DNA of 7,590 nucleotides from Oscillospiraceae bacterium (GTDB taxonomy: Bacteria > Bacillota > Clostridia > Oscillospirales > Oscillospiraceae). Made by a program: the position numbers and the translations under genes. Position 1 is the first letter of the stretch. Each line of letters begins with the position of its first letter. Of this stretch, positions 1 through 6,412 are shown one piece after another. Below the pieces are notes generated by a model. It saw nothing but the letters and a program-made list of their open reading frames with translations. It was not told the origin of the DNA and did no database searches. The DNA lies in assembly GCA_016292445.1 (NCBI GenBank), contig JAEDIN010000059.1, forward strand, positions 1 to 7,590, read 5' to 3'.

Positions 1-74
1 TTTTGCCGCTGCTATTTTTTCATTAAGAAGAATTAAATCGTATAAATTTCTTAACACAGGCTTTATATATCTTA

Positions 75-83
75 TGGTATAAT
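75..83 (+). promoter_or_regulatory. Extended -10 promoter for the kdpDE-like operon
   Basis: TGG followed by a perfect TATAAT (78-83) makes a TGnTATAAT extended -10 box. The best -35 candidate, TTAACA at 51-56, lies 21 bases upstream, which is too far for normal spacing, so the extended -10 probably carries most of the recognition. Transcription would start near base 90, leaving a leader of only about 9 bases before the start codon at 99. The placement directly before the kinase gene supports a real promoter, but no start site has been mapped. Confidence 0.6.
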
Positions 84-84
84 C

Positions 85-95
85 AAAGCGGTGAT
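85..95 (+). promoter_or_regulatory. Atypical ribosome binding site of the kinase gene
   Basis: AAAGCGGTGAT matches AAGGAGGTGAT, the full anti-Shine-Dalgarno complement, at 9 of 11 positions and contains the uninterrupted 3' part GGTGAT. In this register the GGAGG position would end about 7 bases before ATG 99, which is normal spacing. It supports ATG 99 as the start. The ATG at 94 and the GTG at 91 each reach a stop codon within four codons. Confidence 0.45.
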
Positions 96-98
96 GGT

Positions 99-1187
99 AT
101 GAAAGGTTTTGTTTTTACAAAAGCAGACATTAGGGTTTTACGACTTATAATAAACTGGGCAATAACGCTTGCGATTCTTGCCGTTGCCTGCCTTATCTGC
201 TCTGCTATCAAACACATCAATTCCTCGGACTTTTATGTACCGATGGTATTTGTTCTTGCGGTACTTATTATTTCCCTGCTGACCGATGGCTATTTTTACG
301 GCGTGTTTTCCTCCTTTGTAAGCGTTGTCGGCGTCAACTGGGCATTTACATATCCGTACATGAAGCTTGACTTTTCCATTTACGGCTATCCTACGACCTT
401 TCTTACCATGCTCACTGTTTCTCTTGTCATCTCTACCCTGACGACAAGAGTTCATGAACAGGAAAAGCTCCGTCACGACACCGAGCAGGCGCAGCTCAGG
501 GCAAATCTGCTGAGAGCAGTCTCCCACGACCTGCGGACACCGCTGACCTCTATCGTTGGGTCGATAAGCACGGTCATTGACGATGGCGGCAATCTTTCCG
601 AGGAGCAAAAGCAATGTATGCTCATCGACGCTAAGGAGGACGCCGAGTGGCTTATTCGCATGGTTGAAAACCTGCTGTCAATCACACGCATCAGCGGAAG
701 TGCGACGGAGAATATCCAAAAGTCCCCCGAGCTTGTCGAGGAGATAATCGGCGACTGCGTGACGAAGTTTAAAAAGCGCAATACGCAGGTGGGCTTGAAA
801 GTTAAAGTGCCGGACACCCCGCTGACCGTTTGCGTGGACGCGATGCTCATTGAGCAGGTAATAATGAATTTGCTTGACAATGCGGTGCATCATGCAGAGG
901 GTATCAGCGAGATTTGCGTCAATGTGACCGAGCATCGTAATTTTGTTCAGGTCTCCGTTTCGGATAACGGCAAGGGCATCGATCCACACATTCTCAACGA
1001 CATTTTCAAGGGGCAACTCATTGCTGCCGACGGTCAATGTGCCGACAGCAACAAATTTCGCGGCATAGGCCTTGCCGTGTGCAAGTCCATCATAATCGCT
1101 CACGGTGGCAAGATATCGGCTGATAATCTGCCTAAGGGCGGTGCAGTTTTCAGATTTACACTACCATTGGAGGAAAGCGAAGAATGA
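99..1187 (+). CDS. kdpD: Short KdpD-like membrane sensor histidine kinase (DUF4118)
   Basis: The 362-residue protein has a DUF4118 membrane region typical of KdpD, with about four hydrophobic helices near residues 14-36, 46-62, 65-84 and 97-114. A HisKA domain follows, with phospho-acceptor His143 in VSHDLRTPL, and then a HATPase domain. The ATPase domain shows the N box (Asn257, Asn261), the G1 box DNGKGI (Asp289) and the G2 box RGIGLAV (321-327). It should sit in the cytoplasmic membrane, autophosphorylate and pass phosphate to the regulator encoded next. Full KdpD such as that of E. coli is about 890 residues and starts with KdpD and USP domains that sense the potassium state. These are missing here, and the promoter immediately upstream shows that the gene starts here rather than being cut by the window. 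Its signal may therefore differ. Its last four bases overlap the regulator gene (ATGA). The KdpD-type kinase call is firm; a role in potassium control is not shown. Confidence 0.88.
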   Translation: MKGFVFTKADIRVLRLIINWAITLAILAVACLICSAIKHINSSDFYVPMVFVLAVLIISLLTDGYFYGVFSSFVSVVGVNWAFTYPYMKLDFSIYGYPTTFLTMLTVSLVISTLTTRVHEQEKLRHDTEQAQLRANLLRAVSHDLRTPLTSIVGSISTVIDDGGNLSEEQKQCMLIDAKEDAEWLIRMVENLLSITRISGSATENIQKSPELVEEIIGDCVTKFKKRNTQVGLKVKVPDTPLTVCVDAMLIEQVIMNLLDNAVHHAEGISEICVNVTEHRNFVQVSVSDNGKGIDPHILNDIFKGQLIAADGQCADSNKFRGIGLAVCKSIIIAHGGKISADNLPKGGAVFRFTLPLEESEE

Positions 1188-1891
1188 ACATTCGGGACAA
1201 GATACTCATAGTTGAAGACGAAAAAAGCATAACAAACTTTCTGCGCACAATTCTTGTGTCAAACGATTACGATGTGATAGTCGCAAGCTCCGGCGCGGAA
1301 GCTTATTCCATGATAACCTCCCACTGCCCCGATCTTATAGTTCTCGACCTCGGTCTGCCGGATATTGACGGACTTCAGATAATAAAATCGGTCCGTGAGT
1401 GGACGCTGCTGCCGATAGTCGTCGTGTCGGCCCGCTCACATGAGCGTGACAAGGTCGAGGCACTCGACCTCGGAGCAGACGACTACATAACCAAGCCCTT
1501 TGGCGCAGGTGAGCTGCTTGCGCGAATCCGCACCGCGATAAGGCACACGCGCACGGGTCTTGCCAACGAAACCATCGCCACCACCGGCAAATTCAAGGCG
1601 GGTGACCTTGAGATCGACTACGACAAGCATCAGGTGCTCATAAACGGCGTGAACGCAAATCTCACGCAGAACGAGTATAAAATCATCGGTCTGCTCGGCA
1701 AGTGCGCCGGTAAGGTTTTGACCTATGACTACATCATCAAGGAGCTGTGGGGGCCCGGCACTCGCGGCAACAACCAGAGTCTGCGTGTTCACATGGCAAA
1801 CATCCGCCGCAAGATTGAAAAAAATCCTGCCGAACCGCAGTATATATTTACAGAAATCGGCGTCGGATACCGAATGGTCGAGGGTGATTGA
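1184..1891 (+). CDS. kdpE: KdpE-like response regulator, OmpR/PhoB family
   Basis: The 235-residue protein has a receiver domain at residues 6-120 with the acidic pair Glu11-Asp12, phospho-acceptor Asp55 in VLDLGLPD, Ser82 and Lys104 in TKPF. A winged-helix DNA-binding domain covers residues about 137-232 and includes the LTQNEYKIIGLL, LWG and RVHMANIRRKIEK segments typical of OmpR-type regulators. The protein should bind DNA as a dimer once phosphorylated by the kinase encoded just upstream. The ATG overlaps the kinase stop codon, implying coupled translation at a fixed ratio. Best resemblance is to KdpE, the activator of kdpFABC in other bacteria, but no kdp pump gene is in view. The targets could include this operon or genes outside the window. 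Length and key residues are normal. Confidence 0.88.
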   Translation: MNIRDKILIVEDEKSITNFLRTILVSNDYDVIVASSGAEAYSMITSHCPDLIVLDLGLPDIDGLQIIKSVREWTLLPIVVVSARSHERDKVEALDLGADDYITKPFGAGELLARIRTAIRHTRTGLANETIATTGKFKAGDLEIDYDKHQVLINGVNANLTQNEYKIIGLLGKCAGKVLTYDYIIKELWGPGTRGNNQSLRVHMANIRRKIEKNPAEPQYIFTEIGVGYRMVEGD

Positions 1892-1940
1892 AAGAATGCG
1901 CCTGCATATGGAATACCGGCACCAAACAGCAACCCACGCA

Positions 1941-1945
1941 AGGAG
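1941..1945 (+). promoter_or_regulatory. Ribosome binding site deciding the YitT start
   Basis: AGGAG lies five bases before ATG 1951. The same frame is open further upstream to a TTG at 1888, but that TTG overlaps the kdpE stop and would add a 21-residue polar, cysteine-containing stretch foreign to the family. The ribosome binding site therefore fixes the start at 1951. Confidence 0.75.
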
Positions 1946-1950
1946 AATCT

Positions 1951-2835
1951 ATGAAACACTTTTTAAAAGAACATCTTTTCCCCATTATTATGCTGATTAT
2001 CGGCGCAGCGAGCGCAGCATTTTCCATTGAATGTTTCCTTATCCCGAACACCATTCTCGACGGTGGTGTGACGGGCATAAGCATGATGATAAACTACATC
2101 TCCGGCATTGCTTTGAGTATTCTTATCGTTGTCATAAACATCCCGTTTTTCATTATCGGCTTCAAAGCACTCGGTAAGCGGTTTTTGTTCCGCGGTCTTT
2201 TTTCCACAGGAGCTTTTGCCATGTTTCTCGAGGTGTTCAAGGGCGTTGACACGGTGACAAACTCCGAGCTTCTCGCCGTTGTATTCGGCGGTGTTCTGCT
2301 CGGCGTGGGCGTTGGTCTGGTACTGCGCTACGGCGGCTGTCTTGACGGCACGGAGATCGCCGCAATGCTGCTTTCCCGCAAGGTCAGCGTGTCAACAGGC
2401 GGTATTATATTCATGATAAATATTTTTATCTACATTACCGCCGGTCTGCTTTTCGGCTGGGACAGAGCCCTGCTCTCTCTTCTGACCTACTTCATCACCT
2501 TTAAGATAATCGACCTTGTCGAGCAGGGTATGGAGCAGGCTCGAGCGGCAATGATAATCACCGAACACGCCGCCGAGCTTGCCGATAGCATATACGAAAG
2601 GCTCGGCAGAACCTGCACCTTCATTAATGCCGAGGGGCTTGTCAGCGGCAGCGGCAAAACGGTTTTGTACTGCGTTATAACCAGAGTTGAAATCAACGAG
2701 CTCAAACGCATAATCAACGAGTCCGATGTCAGTGCCTTCGTCACCATTTCCGAGGTCTCGGAGATACTCGGAAATCATATCAAGCGCAATCTTCTTGAAA
2801 ACAAAGCTCTTGACGAAAAAGTCGCAAATGAGTAG
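1951..2835 (+). CDS. YitT family membrane protein with DUF2179 domain
   Basis: The 294-residue protein has about six hydrophobic segments (near residues 11-29, 35-50, 53-71, 80-96, 108-126 and 150-168, with further hydrophobic sequence at 172-190), followed by a cytoplasmic DUF2179 domain at about 197-280. The IPNTILDGGVTGIS segment (31-44) and the RYGGCLDGTEIAA segment (126-138) are hallmarks of the YitT/YpjC family, which is common in Firmicutes and has no settled function. Members are often called putative transporters. DUF2179 has a PII-like or ACT-like look and could bind a small ligand, but this is inference. The gene follows kdpE after 59 bases with no visible terminator or clear promoter, so co-transcription is likely. 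Its stop codon lies 34 bases before the deaminase start. Family call is confident, role unknown. Confidence 0.87.
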   Translation: MKHFLKEHLFPIIMLIIGAASAAFSIECFLIPNTILDGGVTGISMMINYISGIALSILIVVINIPFFIIGFKALGKRFLFRGLFSTGAFAMFLEVFKGVDTVTNSELLAVVFGGVLLGVGVGLVLRYGGCLDGTEIAAMLLSRKVSVSTGGIIFMINIFIYITAGLLFGWDRALLSLLTYFITFKIIDLVEQGMEQARAAMIITEHAAELADSIYERLGRTCTFINAEGLVSGSGKTVLYCVITRVEINELKRIINESDVSAFVTISEVSEILGNHIKRNLLENKALDEKVANE

Positions 2836-2855
2836 TATATATAAAAAAGCTCTTT

Positions 2856-2861
2856 CGGAGG
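2856..2861 (+). promoter_or_regulatory. Ribosome binding site deciding the deaminase start
   Basis: CGGAGG is followed by an 8-base spacer and ATG 2870. An upstream in-frame ATG at 2828 overlaps the YitT stop by 8 bases but has no good ribosome binding site within the expected distance. Homologues of this family generally begin near the ENYYLDIA segment, which fits the 2870 start. Confidence 0.7.
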
Positions 2862-2869
2862 CAACTGCT

Positions 2870-3355
2870 ATGGATAACCGCACAAGCAAGGAAAACTACT
2901 ATTTGGATATCGCCGACGCCGTTTTGCAGCGATCGACCTGCTTAAGGAGAATGTACGGCGCGATAATCGTCCGCAACGACGAGATTATTTCCACCGGCTA
3001 CAACGGTGCGCCGCGCGGCAGGATAAACTGTACCGATGCAGGCCGCTGCGCAAGAGTTGAAATGAAGATACCCTCCGGAGAGAGATACGAGCTGTGCCGC
3101 AGCGTTCACGCCGAGGCAAATGCGATAATCTCCGCATCAAGGCGGGATATGATAGGTGCTACGCTTTATCTTGTCGGCCGTGACGCACAAACAAAGGAGC
3201 TGCTGACGAATGCAACGAGCTGCTCGATGTGCCGCAGGCAGATAATAAATGCCGGCATTACCAAGGTCATCATTCGCACAGCTAAGGACAAATTCACGAT
3301 AGTTGATGTTGACGAATGGATCAAAAACGACGATTCCATGTTCTGGACGGAGTAA
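2870..3355 (+). CDS. Deoxycytidylate (dCMP) deaminase, ComEB-like
   Basis: The 161-residue enzyme should convert dCMP to dUMP and ammonia in the cytosol, feeding thymidylate synthesis. The catalytic zinc site is visible as His80 and Glu82 in HAEANAI and the cysteine pair Cys118 and Cys121 in SCSMC. The usual PCxxC is thus SCxxC here, a form I recall from clostridial members. GYNGAPRG (43-50) matches the glycine-rich loop that takes part in allosteric dCTP/dTTP binding in characterised dCMP deaminases. Cys24, Cys54, Cys60 and Cys76 could include ligands of a second, structural zinc as in the T4 enzyme; this is inference. The length agrees with the family (about 150-190). If ATG 2828 were used instead, the protein would gain 14 residues. 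It is the last gene of the plus-strand operon, ending 2 bases before a terminator hairpin. Confidence 0.88.
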   Translation: MDNRTSKENYYLDIADAVLQRSTCLRRMYGAIIVRNDEIISTGYNGAPRGRINCTDAGRCARVEMKIPSGERYELCRSVHAEANAIISASRRDMIGATLYLVGRDAQTKELLTNATSCSMCRRQIINAGITKVIIRTAKDKFTIVDVDEWIKNDDSMFWTE

Positions 3356-3357
3356 GT

Positions 3358-3397
3358 ATAAAAAAGTCTGTACTTCAAGGAGTACAGACTTTTTTAT
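3358..3397. terminator. Bidirectional intrinsic terminator
   Basis: AAAAAGTCTGTACT (3361-3374) pairs perfectly with AGTACAGACTTTTT (3381-3394) around the loop TCAAGG. Three more A-T pairs extend the stem to 3358 and 3397, giving 17 bp. The A-tract on one side and T-tract on the other provide a U-run in either direction. It lies between the converging deaminase gene (stop ends at 3355) and the YhaN-type gene (stop codon at 3397-3399), so it should end both operons. Confidence 0.9.
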
Positions 3398-5313
3398 TAT
3401 ACCTCTTTGCAGGTGAACAAAATCACCTGACGCTGCTTTGATATCTCCCGAAGGAGCTTCATTGCCTGCTGCGTGCGCTCGGCATCGAGATTGACCAAAG
3501 TATCGTCCAATATAAGCGGACAGGCGGAGTTTTCGGGGAGTGCGAGCGTGCACACGGCAAGGCGCACCGCAAGATACATAAGATCCAGCGTTCCTGCGCT
3601 TAAATACTCCGTTTCGCGCGGCACGGTATCGCCGCTGAGCTTGGTCTTGGCGGAAAAATCGCGGTTAATGAGCACGCTTTCATACCTGCCATCGGTGACG
3701 ACCGACATATAATGCGCTGCAAGCTTGCCCAACTCGGGTGAAAATCGGCTTTGGATATCGGCGTCGGCAGCTCTTAGCGTATCAACCGCAAGGGCTATCG
3801 CATCATATTCGGATTGGAGGGCTGCGTAAAGGCTCTCCATGTTATTAAGCTCCGAGCCGAGCACCAGAGGATCGCCCATTGCGTCTATTCTGCCCTTTAT
3901 CTCGGAGATGCGGGCAGACAGCATATCGCAGCTTCGCTGCGCGGCACTGAGTTCACGGCTTAGCTGCGAAGCTTCGTTATCACCGCCGCTGAAATCGAGT
4001 TCCTGCAGGGTCTTTGCCTCGGTTATCTCCTGCGTGGTGCGCATTTCGGCAAGCCTTTGCGCCGTGCGCTTTTCCTCTTTTTCCGCCGCCGATAATTCAT
4101 CGAACAGCTTCAGAAATTCCTCATAGCAGGACTTTATGCCACTTTCATCCTCGGCTTTGTATTTTGACAGCAGCAGCTTGCGCTGTCTTCCGGCATCGTG
4201 CGCGGCATTTTTTGCTTTGATATGGCGGACATACAAAGCCGCCGATATAAGGCACAGCACGCCGCCTGCTAAGAACGCATAGGGCGTATATGCCTGCGGA
4301 ATTATAAATATCGCCGCCGCGATGACCGCAAGCGCTATTAGAAGAAGCACCGTTGACAGCACGGGGCTTGTCTTTTTCTCGGAAATTTCTTTAAGCTCAA
4401 GGCATTTTGCGGTGTCGGCTTTGACCTCGGCTGCGGCCTCATCCGGCTGCCTTTCGCCGATAACGCATCCGCAAAGCGCGGCTCTGCGGGCATCGCGCTC
4501 ATCGTCGGCTTTTTCGTGCGCCTCGTTTGCCGCATTCAGCTCTTTGCGGAGGTTCTGCAAATTTGAAAGAGCGTCACGGCGAGCTGTTTTGCGGCTCTCG
4601 GTAATCTCGTTTTCAAGCTGTCGGCAATTTTGTCTGCCCTGCTCGAGCTGTTGGGTGAGACGCTCGCTTTCGTTAGCCAAGCTATCAAGCTCGGCAAGGC
4701 GTTTTTTCGTCTCCGCCATACGCTCCTCAAGCTCCGGCAGCTTGCCGCGGCGGTTATAGCGTCTTGAACGCTGCCAAGCCCTTAACTGCTCGTCTGCCTC
4801 GGTGAAGGAGCAATTCTCGTCACCGGTCGAAACTATCGCGCCTATTCGTTTTTCAAGCTCCGGACTTGACGATACAGCTATCGACCCCTGCTCGACAAAG
4901 GCACTGCGCTTAAAAACTTCTCTCGATGCACCCGTGAGCATTTCGCCGGCATTGGCGGCATCTAAGCCCTCAACAGGGACATTCGTTCCCGTATATACTG
5001 CGGAGAACTCGCGCATAGGCGCCGATTTAAGCTTTGTCGCCCTTGTGATCGTTATGTCTTTTCCGCCGGCTGAAAGCTCCATTTCGCCCTGCATTGCCGC
5101 TCCCGACCACGGCGCGTAGCGCAGCTTGTCCGGCAGGTGTCCTGCCTTTTGCCGTTCGGCGCTGTCTATACCGTAGAGCATCGCTCTTATAAACGCACAC
5201 CAAGTGCTTTTTCCGCTTTCATTGGGTGCACATATCACATTCAGTCCGTCGGTAAGCTCTAGACTTTCACCGTTTAGCTTTCCGAACGATGCGGTCAGCT
5301 TGTTAATCGTCAT
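3397..5313 (-). CDS. yhaN: YhaN-type SMC-like AAA ATPase with membrane hairpin
   Basis: The 638-residue protein is a Rad50/SbcC-type ATPase. Walker A is APNESGKST (29-37). The Q-loop region includes the FVEQGSI segment (139-145), the ABC signature is LSAGT (571-575), and Walker B is LILDD (600-604) followed by the D-loop at NLD. Coiled-coil arms lie at about 191-312 and 366-480. Between them are two hydrophobic helices at about 317-338 and 344-362, so the coil tip should be anchored in the membrane. There is no CxxC zinc hook anywhere in the protein. Bacillus YhaN is larger (about 960 residues), so these arms are short. Start: ATG 5313 has an excellent AGGAGGTG site; the open frame runs nine codons further to a TTG at 5340 without support. 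It overlaps the nuclease gene by 11 bases, so the two products should form one DNA-processing complex. The protein ends three residues after FTC, close to the ATPase core. Substrate and role are unknown. Confidence 0.85.
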   Translation of the reverse strand: MTINKLTASFGKLNGESLELTDGLNVICAPNESGKSTWCAFIRAMLYGIDSAERQKAGHLPDKLRYAPWSGAAMQGEMELSAGGKDITITRATKLKSAPMREFSAVYTGTNVPVEGLDAANAGEMLTGASREVFKRSAFVEQGSIAVSSSPELEKRIGAIVSTGDENCSFTEADEQLRAWQRSRRYNRRGKLPELEERMAETKKRLAELDSLANESERLTQQLEQGRQNCRQLENEITESRKTARRDALSNLQNLRKELNAANEAHEKADDERDARRAALCGCVIGERQPDEAAAEVKADTAKCLELKEISEKKTSPVLSTVLLLIALAVIAAAIFIIPQAYTPYAFLAGGVLCLISAALYVRHIKAKNAAHDAGRQRKLLLSKYKAEDESGIKSCYEEFLKLFDELSAAEKEEKRTAQRLAEMRTTQEITEAKTLQELDFSGGDNEASQLSRELSAAQRSCDMLSARISEIKGRIDAMGDPLVLGSELNNMESLYAALQSEYDAIALAVDTLRAADADIQSRFSPELGKLAAHYMSVVTDGRYESVLINRDFSAKTKLSGDTVPRETEYLSAGTLDLMYLAVRLAVCTLALPENSACPLILDDTLVNLDAERTQQAMKLLREISKQRQVILFTCKEV

Positions 5314-6412
5314 GGCGAACCACCTCCTCGCGTTTGTCAAGGGCGGCCAGGCCCCAGCGTGCAGCCTGAACTACAAGCTCGCGCTCACTGTCGTTTTTTG
5401 CTCTGTCATAGGCATCAATGAGCCTCTGCAGGAACTGGCCTCGCAGGCTGTCCTCGCCTGCCCTTTCCCAGATATCCCTACGCAAAACGGTCTCGTCACG
5501 CAGCTGCAGGCTGTAAAACCTGTTCTCCAATGCCCGACGCAGAGTGTTTATGTCGGGGGCATCGTCGGTTTCGCCGCGAAGTATTATGCGATAAACATCG
5601 CTGTGGGTGTCGCCGCGGAGCCTATCCTCTATCGCGGCAAGGGGGTCATTTCCGTCAAGCTCAACGGAAATAACCTCGTATCTTCTTTGCGCAATACAAA
5701 TCGGTTTAATGCTGCATTCGCCGTCGGACAGCGTAACAATATAAACCGACTTTTCACCGCATTCGTCAAAGCCTCTTCCCTCAGGGCATCCGGGCCATGC
5801 GTAGTAGCTGTTTCCCGCCTTCTGCAGTCCGCTTGCGGCATGAATATGGCCGAGTGCTATGTAATCCATACCGGATGCTGCAATGTCCTGCGTGCTTATC
5901 GGGTTATATTGCGAGTTTTTGCCGACCTCGCCGTGAATACACATGATGTCTAAAATGCCTTCACGCTTTGCCGGTGAAAAACCGCTTAAAAGCGCAGGAC
6001 AGTATTTATCCGTGAACGCTGCACCCCACACTCTCGCGTTAAGCTCGGGGAGTTCAACGCATTCGAGCTCGTTTTTCATGAAAATGTGCACATTATCGGG
6101 AAAACCGAGCTTTGCATACGGTGAGCGGCGTGAATAAAAATCGTGATTTCCGGGAGAAATAAACACGGGTACACTCATGCCGCCCAGTGCCTTTAAAAGG
6201 TCCTCGGCAGTTTCCATATATGCGCTGTCGGAATCGAGCAAATCGCCGGACAGCAAAACGAGCTCAGCCCGCTCTGCCTCGGCGGTGTGTGCGATTTTTT
6301 TAAGAAGCTCGCGCTGCTCTTGCCTGCGCTGCGCTGCCTTGGCAGCGGGCAGCCCCTCAAAGGGAGAGTCGAGGTGCAGATCGGCTGCGTGCAATATTTT
6401 CATCTTGCTCAT
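5303..6412 (-). CDS. yhaO: YhaO-type DNA repair exonuclease (Mre11/SbcD-like)
   Basis: The 369-residue calcineurin-like metallophosphoesterase carries the full set of metal-binding motifs: Asp11 and His13 in DLHLD, Asp57 in SGD, Asn89-His90 in GNHD, His160 in CIHGE, and His189 and His191 in GHIHA. These are the motifs of Mre11/SbcD nucleases, which cut DNA using two metal ions, usually manganese. The catalytic core ends near residue 235. The rest, about 245-369, is a capping and partner-binding region rich in charged helices. The partner should be the ATPase encoded next, whose start overlaps this gene. The start at 6412 overlaps the ymdB stop (ATGA). A second ATG at 6403 would give the common MKILHAADLHL beginning, but the visible ribosome binding site is closer to 6412. 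The protein is cytosolic and has no signal peptide. The family is certain; in vivo substrate is inferred. Confidence 0.87.
   Translation of the reverse strand: MSKMKILHAADLHLDSPFEGLPAAKAAQRRQEQRELLKKIAHTAEAERAELVLLSGDLLDSDSAYMETAEDLLKALGGMSVPVFISPGNHDFYSRRSPYAKLGFPDNVHIFMKNELECVELPELNARVWGAAFTDKYCPALLSGFSPAKREGILDIMCIHGEVGKNSQYNPISTQDIAASGMDYIALGHIHAASGLQKAGNSYYAWPGCPEGRGFDECGEKSVYIVTLSDGECSIKPICIAQRRYEVISVELDGNDPLAAIEDRLRGDTHSDVYRIILRGETDDAPDINTLRRALENRFYSLQLRDETVLRRDIWERAGEDSLRGQFLQRLIDAYDRAKNDSERELVVQAARWGLAALDKREEVVRHDD
5321..5328 (-). promoter_or_regulatory. Strong ribosome binding site of the YhaN-type gene
   Basis: On the minus strand AGGAGGTG lies 7 bases before ATG 5313 and sits inside the last codons of the nuclease gene. 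It selects the MTINKL start over the upstream TTG at 5340 and suggests that the ATPase is translated efficiently in its own right, not only by coupling. Confidence 0.85.

Noticed and set aside
1..74. Tail of an upstream gene, frame open from base 2 to base 82
   Set aside because: A short open frame with AT-rich composition runs into the promoter; nothing recognisable is encoded and it may be chance.
138..614. Minus-strand open frame of 158 codons opposite the kinase gene
   Set aside because: Antisense shadow of the DUF4118 and HisKA regions; its composition is irregular and no family is recognisable.
4322..4759. Plus-strand serine/arginine-rich frame of 145 codons opposite the coiled coil
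   Set aside because: The Ser/Arg/Ala-rich content is the mirror image of Glu/Ala/Arg coiled-coil codons; not a gene.
5204..5953. Plus-strand open frame of 249 codons opposite the nuclease and ATPase genes
   Set aside because: It lies antisense to two genes with complete catalytic motifs, has no ribosome binding site or recognisable domain, and arises from GC-rich third positions on the other strand.
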